From Hyphomicrobiales bacterium (GTDB taxonomy: Bacteria; Pseudomonadota; Alphaproteobacteria; Rhizobiales; OSC116): DNA of 64,000 nucleotides. Below are positions 60,513 through 64,000 of this stretch, piece by piece (position 1 is the stretch's first letter; every line of letters starts with the position of its first letter). The DNA lies in contig JABSRZ010000010.1 in NCBI GenBank assembly GCA_013214705.1, positions 105,938-169,937 on the forward strand, written 5' to 3'. The notes under the pieces were generated by a model. That model made no database searches. It saw only the letters and a list, made by a program, of their open reading frames with translations, and was not told where the DNA came from. Made by a program: the position numbers and the translations under genes.

Positions 60513-62314
60513 GCTTAGTCAAGCCAAATACCCCCGTTTTTACCACACTTTCTGGCTTGGTCGATCGTGTTCAATCTGGCGACAGCCTGTCCATCGGCGG
60601 CCATCATTTCGCGCGGGTGCCCATGGCGCTTATTCGTGAACTAAGCGGGCGCGAGTTGACCGACATTCGCTATCTGAGTTGGGCTGGTGGTCTGGCACTA
60701 GAGTTTCTGCTTGAAGCGGGCATGGTCTCTAGCATTGACATTTGTTTTTCTAGCCTCGACATTTTTGGGCTTGCGCCGCGGTTTAGAAAAGCCGTTGAGA
60801 GCGGCAAAATTAAAATGAACGATTGGCCAGCTCTGGCCTTGATCTCGGCGTTTCGCGCCCGAGAGCAGAATTTGCCATTTTTACCCATGCAGATCCCAGA
60901 AGGTTCATCAATTATGGAGCGCTGCCCAGCAATGCGCCCCTACACAGACCCAATATCAGGCCGAAATATCGCGCTGGTAGAAGCGCGTGAGATCGATGTG
61001 TTCTTGCTGCATGCGGCGCGCGCCGACACTTCGGGCAATGTCGAAATTTATGGCGCACATGCGTTGGATAAAACCCAAGCAGGCGCGGCGCGTAAGGTTT
61101 TGGTGACAGTGGAAGAAATTGTGCCAGTGGGCGCTCTAGGCCGTGATGGACGCAGCGTGATAATTCCACGCAATAAGATCACCGCGATAGCAAAAGTGCC
61201 CGATGGTGCCTACCCATGTTCCTGCCTGCCATATTATACCAACGATTGGCGCGCATTGCGCACTCTGGCTGAGGCCGGCACGTCAGAACTTAGACATACG
61301 GCAAATCGAATAGCTCAATCCGCACCACAAATTTTACGTCTAGCGGCAAAAGTTCCTCTCGCAAAAATAACTGCTGACAAGTTTCAAACAGACACCATCG
61401 CGGCCGATGCGCCAGCGAGCATCGACGAAATCATGGCAGTGCGGATTTCTCGAACTTTGGATAATGACAGCTATGCCAGTGCTGGCGCGGTCTCTCCTTT
61501 GGCCAATGTCGCTTACAGGTTGGCCAAATTAACACATGCACCAAAAATGATAATCACCACATTAAGTGGCGGTCATCTGGACATCGCGGCGGGGCCCATG
61601 TCACTCACTCTGGTAGAGGTTATGGACGCAGCATCAGCCGTGCAGATAACCGGAGGCGAAGACACTTATTGGACTGCCTATCAAGGTGGATTTGTCACCC
61701 ATGAAATTGTTGGCACGGCTCAGATCGACGCAAAAGGCCTAACCAATACGCTCGAGATTATAAAACCCTCTGGTGATATGCTGCGCCTGCCCGGCCAAGG
61801 TGGCATGTCCGATGTGGCCAACATGCATCGTGATTTTGTGGTCTATGTCCCCCGACATAGCGCTCGGGCATTGGTCGAGGCCGTCGATGTGGTCAGTGCC
61901 GGTCGCGGCGTCTTGACAGATCAAGCCCGTATAGACGCAGGCTACCGAACGGGCGATGTGATGCTGTTCACCAACTTATGCGTATTTAGGTTTGACCATG
62001 CAGTAAACCAACTAGTCGTTATCGAAATTATGCCCGACGTGACCCGCAGTCAGATCGAAGCTGAGACAGGTTTTAAAGTGCTGTTTGATGCTGGTTGCAG
62101 CGAGGTTTCCATGCCGACTGCCGAAGAGCTGTTCGTTCTGCGCTATCACGTCGACCCACTTGGGCTAAGACGCTTAGAGTTTGTTGGTGCCAGAGATCGT
62201 TCAGCTTTGATCGATGACGTTTTAGAGCGTGACGCCGCCGCCACAGCACGTATAGTTGGCGCAGATGTCGCCACTACACCCACTCCCAACCCAATGAGCA
62301 AGGATGAATCATGA
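60509..62314 (+). CDS. Class I CoA-transferase, fused alpha and beta subunits
   Basis: 601 residues, about twice the size of one subunit. The first half (to about 300) has SLSIGGHHFARVPMALIRELSG and DICFSSLDIFGLAPRFRK, like alpha subunits of glutaconate/IpdA-type CoA-transferases. The second half has ISRTLDNDSYASAGAVSPLANVAYRLA, TTLSGGHLDIAAGPMSL and PGQGGMSDVANMHRDF, like the beta subunit. The classical catalytic Glu of class I enzymes is not evident in an ENG/SENG motif, so IpdAB-like ring-opening or hydrolase activity is as possible as CoA transfer. Overlaps both neighbours by 4 bp. Confidence 0.77.
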   Translation: MSLVKPNTPVFTTLSGLVDRVQSGDSLSIGGHHFARVPMALIRELSGRELTDIRYLSWAGGLALEFLLEAGMVSSIDICFSSLDIFGLAPRFRKAVESGKIKMNDWPALALISAFRAREQNLPFLPMQIPEGSSIMERCPAMRPYTDPISGRNIALVEAREIDVFLLHAARADTSGNVEIYGAHALDKTQAGAARKVLVTVEEIVPVGALGRDGRSVIIPRNKITAIAKVPDGAYPCSCLPYYTNDWRALRTLAEAGTSELRHTANRIAQSAPQILRLAAKVPLAKITADKFQTDTIAADAPASIDEIMAVRISRTLDNDSYASAGAVSPLANVAYRLAKLTHAPKMIITTLSGGHLDIAAGPMSLTLVEVMDAASAVQITGGEDTYWTAYQGGFVTHEIVGTAQIDAKGLTNTLEIIKPSGDMLRLPGQGGMSDVANMHRDFVVYVPRHSARALVEAVDVVSAGRGVLTDQARIDAGYRTGDVMLFTNLCVFRFDHAVNQLVVIEIMPDVTRSQIEAETGFKVLFDAGCSEVSMPTAEELFVLRYHVDPLGLRRLEFVGARDRSALIDDVLERDAAATARIVGADVATTPTPNPMSKDES

Positions 62315-63144
62315 AACCACTTCTTTCCAGCGATGCTCTGTCAGTCTTTTACGATGGTATTTTTGCGTCACCTCGCCTCGCGCACCCAGAAGGGGTGGCG
62401 GTTCATCCTGACGGGTCGGTTTGGGCCGGTACCGAAACGGGCAATTTGATCAGAATTGCAGCTGATGGCAAGTCGGCGGAAGGCATCGTAACCTCTGATG
62501 GGTTTCTGCTTGGAATCGCTTTTGACGCTGCTGGCAATTGTTATGCTTGTGATATGAAACACGCCGCGATCTACAAATATGATGTACAAGCTGGTACATT
62601 CACCAACTTTGCATCCGCCGGAATTACTGTGCCAAATTACCCAGTAATAGACGACAAAAACAACTATTTATATGTCTCGGACTCCTACAATTTCGATGAA
62701 CAAGGAGGCGGCGTATTTAGGTATGATTTGTCGACCGGCGAAGGCGGGCTGTGGACTCAAACTCCAATGAATTTCGCCAATGGCATGGCAATGGCAGCGG
62801 ACGGAAAAGGACTATATGTGGTTGAAAGTAGCAAGGCACAGGTTAGTTTCGTGCCTATCAAAGAGGATGGCACAGCAGGAGTTCATGAGGTTGTCGTCGA
62901 AGGGTTAGATGTGATCCCAGACGGTGTGCTTGTTATGGACAATGGTGACCTTCTCATCTCCAATTACGAACCCTCCAGAATTTATCGCCACTCCAAATCA
63001 AAAGGTCTTGAACTACTCGTAGAAGACAAATTAGCTACCATTCTTGCCCATCCTACAAATATTGCCTTGAAGGATGGTAACTTGGTGACGTCGAATCTTG
63101 GTCGTTGGCATATTTCTCATGTTGATCTTAGCGATCTAATATGA
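62311..63144 (+). CDS. SMP-30/gluconolactonase family protein
   Basis: 277 residues. Six-bladed beta-propeller: RLAHPEGVAVHPDGSVWAGT with the metal Glu, then FLLGIAFDAAGNCYACDM and FANGMAMAADGKGLYVVESS with Asn and Asp-region ligands. Typical reaction is hydrolysis of a sugar lactone to the acid. No other intact lactonase is seen in blocks 1 or 2, so it might also serve them. Tightly coupled to the CoA-transferase. A degraded lactonase tail lies downstream at 63661. Confidence 0.82.
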   Translation: MKPLLSSDALSVFYDGIFASPRLAHPEGVAVHPDGSVWAGTETGNLIRIAADGKSAEGIVTSDGFLLGIAFDAAGNCYACDMKHAAIYKYDVQAGTFTNFASAGITVPNYPVIDDKNNYLYVSDSYNFDEQGGGVFRYDLSTGEGGLWTQTPMNFANGMAMAADGKGLYVVESSKAQVSFVPIKEDGTAGVHEVVVEGLDVIPDGVLVMDNGDLLISNYEPSRIYRHSKSKGLELLVEDKLATILAHPTNIALKDGNLVTSNLGRWHISHVDLSDLI

Positions 63145-63362
63145 CCGTTTTGGAACCACAAGATCCGTTGGGGTTTGTCCTAAAGTGCCTAACCCAAAGT
63201 TTGGTGGTGGCCAGTTAAAAGTTGGCTCATTCACCCGTTCAGAGCGCATGGCTAAATGGAATGAATGTTTGCGCATTCAAGATGTTTTGGGCAGTTCGGC
63301 ATTTGTCGGCGGTGCGCCACTGCCAAAACCTGGTGGGGCAAGAAAACTTATGGAGAGACATT
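63145..63362 (+). pseudogene. Unidentified gene remnant
   Basis: A frame through 63187-63385 reads NPKFGGGQLKVGSFTRSERM and KWNECLRIQDVLGSSAFVGG, which looks like a protein, but it has no suitable start, no continuation and no family I can name. A short ATG frame at 63141 stops after 25 codons. I take the stretch as debris between the SMP-30 gene and the FAH remnant. Confidence 0.45.
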
Positions 63363-63660
63363 GTGAAATTATTAAGACTTGGCGCTAAAGGTGCTGAAAT
63401 ACCTTGTATATTGGGTGAAGACAACATCGCGCGGGATGTATCTGGCATCGTGGCGGATTTTACCCCCGAAACCATTACCGGCCTTGTAGATCGGCTGTCT
63501 GGCGTGACTTTGAGCGATTTGCCGGCGGTTGCCATGGAGGGCGTGCGTGTTGCCGCGCCAATGGCACAGCCGCGCAATATATATTGCATTGGCCTGAATT
63601 ATTCCGATCATGCGGCCGAGGCGGGTATGGCCATTCCGGATGAGCCGATCCTGTTCAACT
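63363..63660 (+). pseudogene. Truncated fumarylacetoacetate hydrolase-family gene (N-terminal part)
   Basis: Starting at GTG 63363 the frame gives VKLLRLGAKGAEIPCILGED and then NIYCIGLNYSDHAAEAGMAIPDEPILFN. This parallels the first 95 or so residues of the intact FAH protein at 44899 ([46 protein letters not shown]). At about 63660 the homology stops before the metal-binding Glu and Asp residues, and the frame runs into foreign sequence and ends at 63740. The product cannot be active. Confidence 0.82.
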
Positions 63661-63807
63661 TGTTTTGGTGGTCCAGAACTGAGCACATTGTATATAACGA
63701 CAGCCAGTATAGAAAAAGACGAAACCGACCGGCTTGCTGGTAGCCTATTTTCCATCGAAACTGACACTCACGGACTACCCGAAAATCGATTCCTAACGAA
63801 AGTATAG
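63661..63807 (+). pseudogene. SMP-30/gluconolactonase C-terminal fragment
   Basis: In a different frame from the FAH piece the DNA reads CFGGPELSTLYITTASI, then EKDETDRLAGSLFSIETDTH and ends TKV-stop at 63807. FGGP-DLSTLYVTTA followed by LAGSLF is the C-terminal signature of SMP-30 lactonases. It is not part of the intact lactonase at 62311. The join to the FAH remnant at 63660/63661 is abrupt, as a deletion between two once-adjacent genes would leave. Confidence 0.78.
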
Positions 63808-63813
63808 TTAATT

Positions 63814-64000
63814 ATGGCAAACCTAACCCAACGTCTTGAAAAATGTTATTCGGGCGCGATTTACGATGTAATGCGGGCGCGTGGATTGGAAAATTGCGTT
63901 CTTCCGCATGACATTATGGGGCTTGATCTAGACACCAAATGCTGTGGCCCAATATTTACGCTTCGCGGCGTTGCTTTTGATACCAACCGCGTCAACGAAG
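63814..64000 (+). CDS. RraA-family protein, N-terminal part (cut by window edge)
   Basis: The frame opens at ATG 63814 and is still open at the window end: MANLTQRLEKCYSGAIYDVM, then RARGLENCVLPHDI and CCGPIFTLRGVAFD. The start S/T.A..D.M...G followed by CGPxxTL..V is the RraA/4-hydroxy-4-methyl-2-oxoglutarate aldolase pattern. In sugar-acid clusters such proteins are usually aldolases or decarboxylases of 2-keto acids, not RNase regulators. No clear ribosome-binding site precedes it. Confidence 0.7.
   Translation, partial: MANLTQRLEKCYSGAIYDVMRARGLENCVLPHDIMGLDLDTKCCGPIFTLRGVAFDTNRVNE

Noticed and set aside
13700..64000. CRISPR array or phage genes in the accessory region
   Set aside because: The repeats are few, long and unevenly spaced around catabolic genes, and no cas, capsid, terminase or lysis gene is seen.

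Overview
The window reads as chromosomal DNA of an alphaproteobacterium of moderate-to-low GC content. The best lineage evidence is the block murA, DUF2948, hisD, UPF0262, low-molecular-weight phosphatase, infA, maf, RNase E/G-like, yacG, which is a familiar alphaproteobacterial gene order. The many sugar-acid pathways and ribose/rhamnose-type ABC importers would suit a marine heterotroph (SAR116-like or similar). That placement is inference; no rRNA or other marker settles it.

Region 1 (1-4749) holds the tail of a LacI-family regulator and then a molybdenum-cofactor operon: moaA, a moaC-mogA fusion, moeA, moaD, moaE. A CRP/FNR-type palindrome and a compact Moco/Tuco-type riboswitch lie in front of it. 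Region 2 (4753-13449, almost all minus strand) is housekeeping: a threonine-synthase-like gene, yacG, RNase E/G-like, maf, infA, phosphatase, UPF0262, hisD, DUF2948, murA and a small basic protein. One plus-strand DUF1801 gene interrupts it.

Region 3 begins at a tRNA-Thr(GGT) gene (13623-13697) and is accessory to the end of the window. The 3' end of this tRNA and about 70 bp downstream of it recur near 30.05 kb and 50.12 kb. The two distal copies also share about 110 bp on their left. These repeats divide the region into three cargo blocks with no visible integrase or transposase. Block 1 (about 13.8-29.9 kb) has a DgoR-like regulator, a GH88/GH105-like hydrolase, an arabinose/galactose-type ABC importer and a De Ley-Doudoroff galactonate route (dgoD, dgoK, dgoA), plus a CoA-transferase and a crotonase. 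Block 2 (about 30.1-50.0 kb) is an L-rhamnose island: mutarotase, L-rhamnose dehydrogenase, rhamnonate dehydratase, a dehydrogenase plus FAH-type hydrolase and/or a DapA-type aldolase, an ABC importer split between two divergent transcripts, and several uncharacterised enzymes. Block 3 (50.2 kb to the end) has an IclR regulator, an importer with two permeases, a substrate-binding-like protein without a signal peptide, two kinds of CoA-transferase, a mutarotase-like protein and an SMP-30 lactonase. It ends in gene debris, where a FAH hydrolase is fused to a lactonase tail, followed by an RraA-family gene cut by the window edge.

Taken together, the cell makes molybdenum cofactor under dual control. 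At one tRNA gene it has stacked separate sugar-catabolic cassettes, each with its own regulator, importer and enzymes. A galacturonyl/rhamnosyl hydrolase beside galactose- and rhamnose-type routes suggests use of oligosaccharides from a rhamnose- and uronate-containing polymer (ulvan or rhamnogalacturonan); this is inference.
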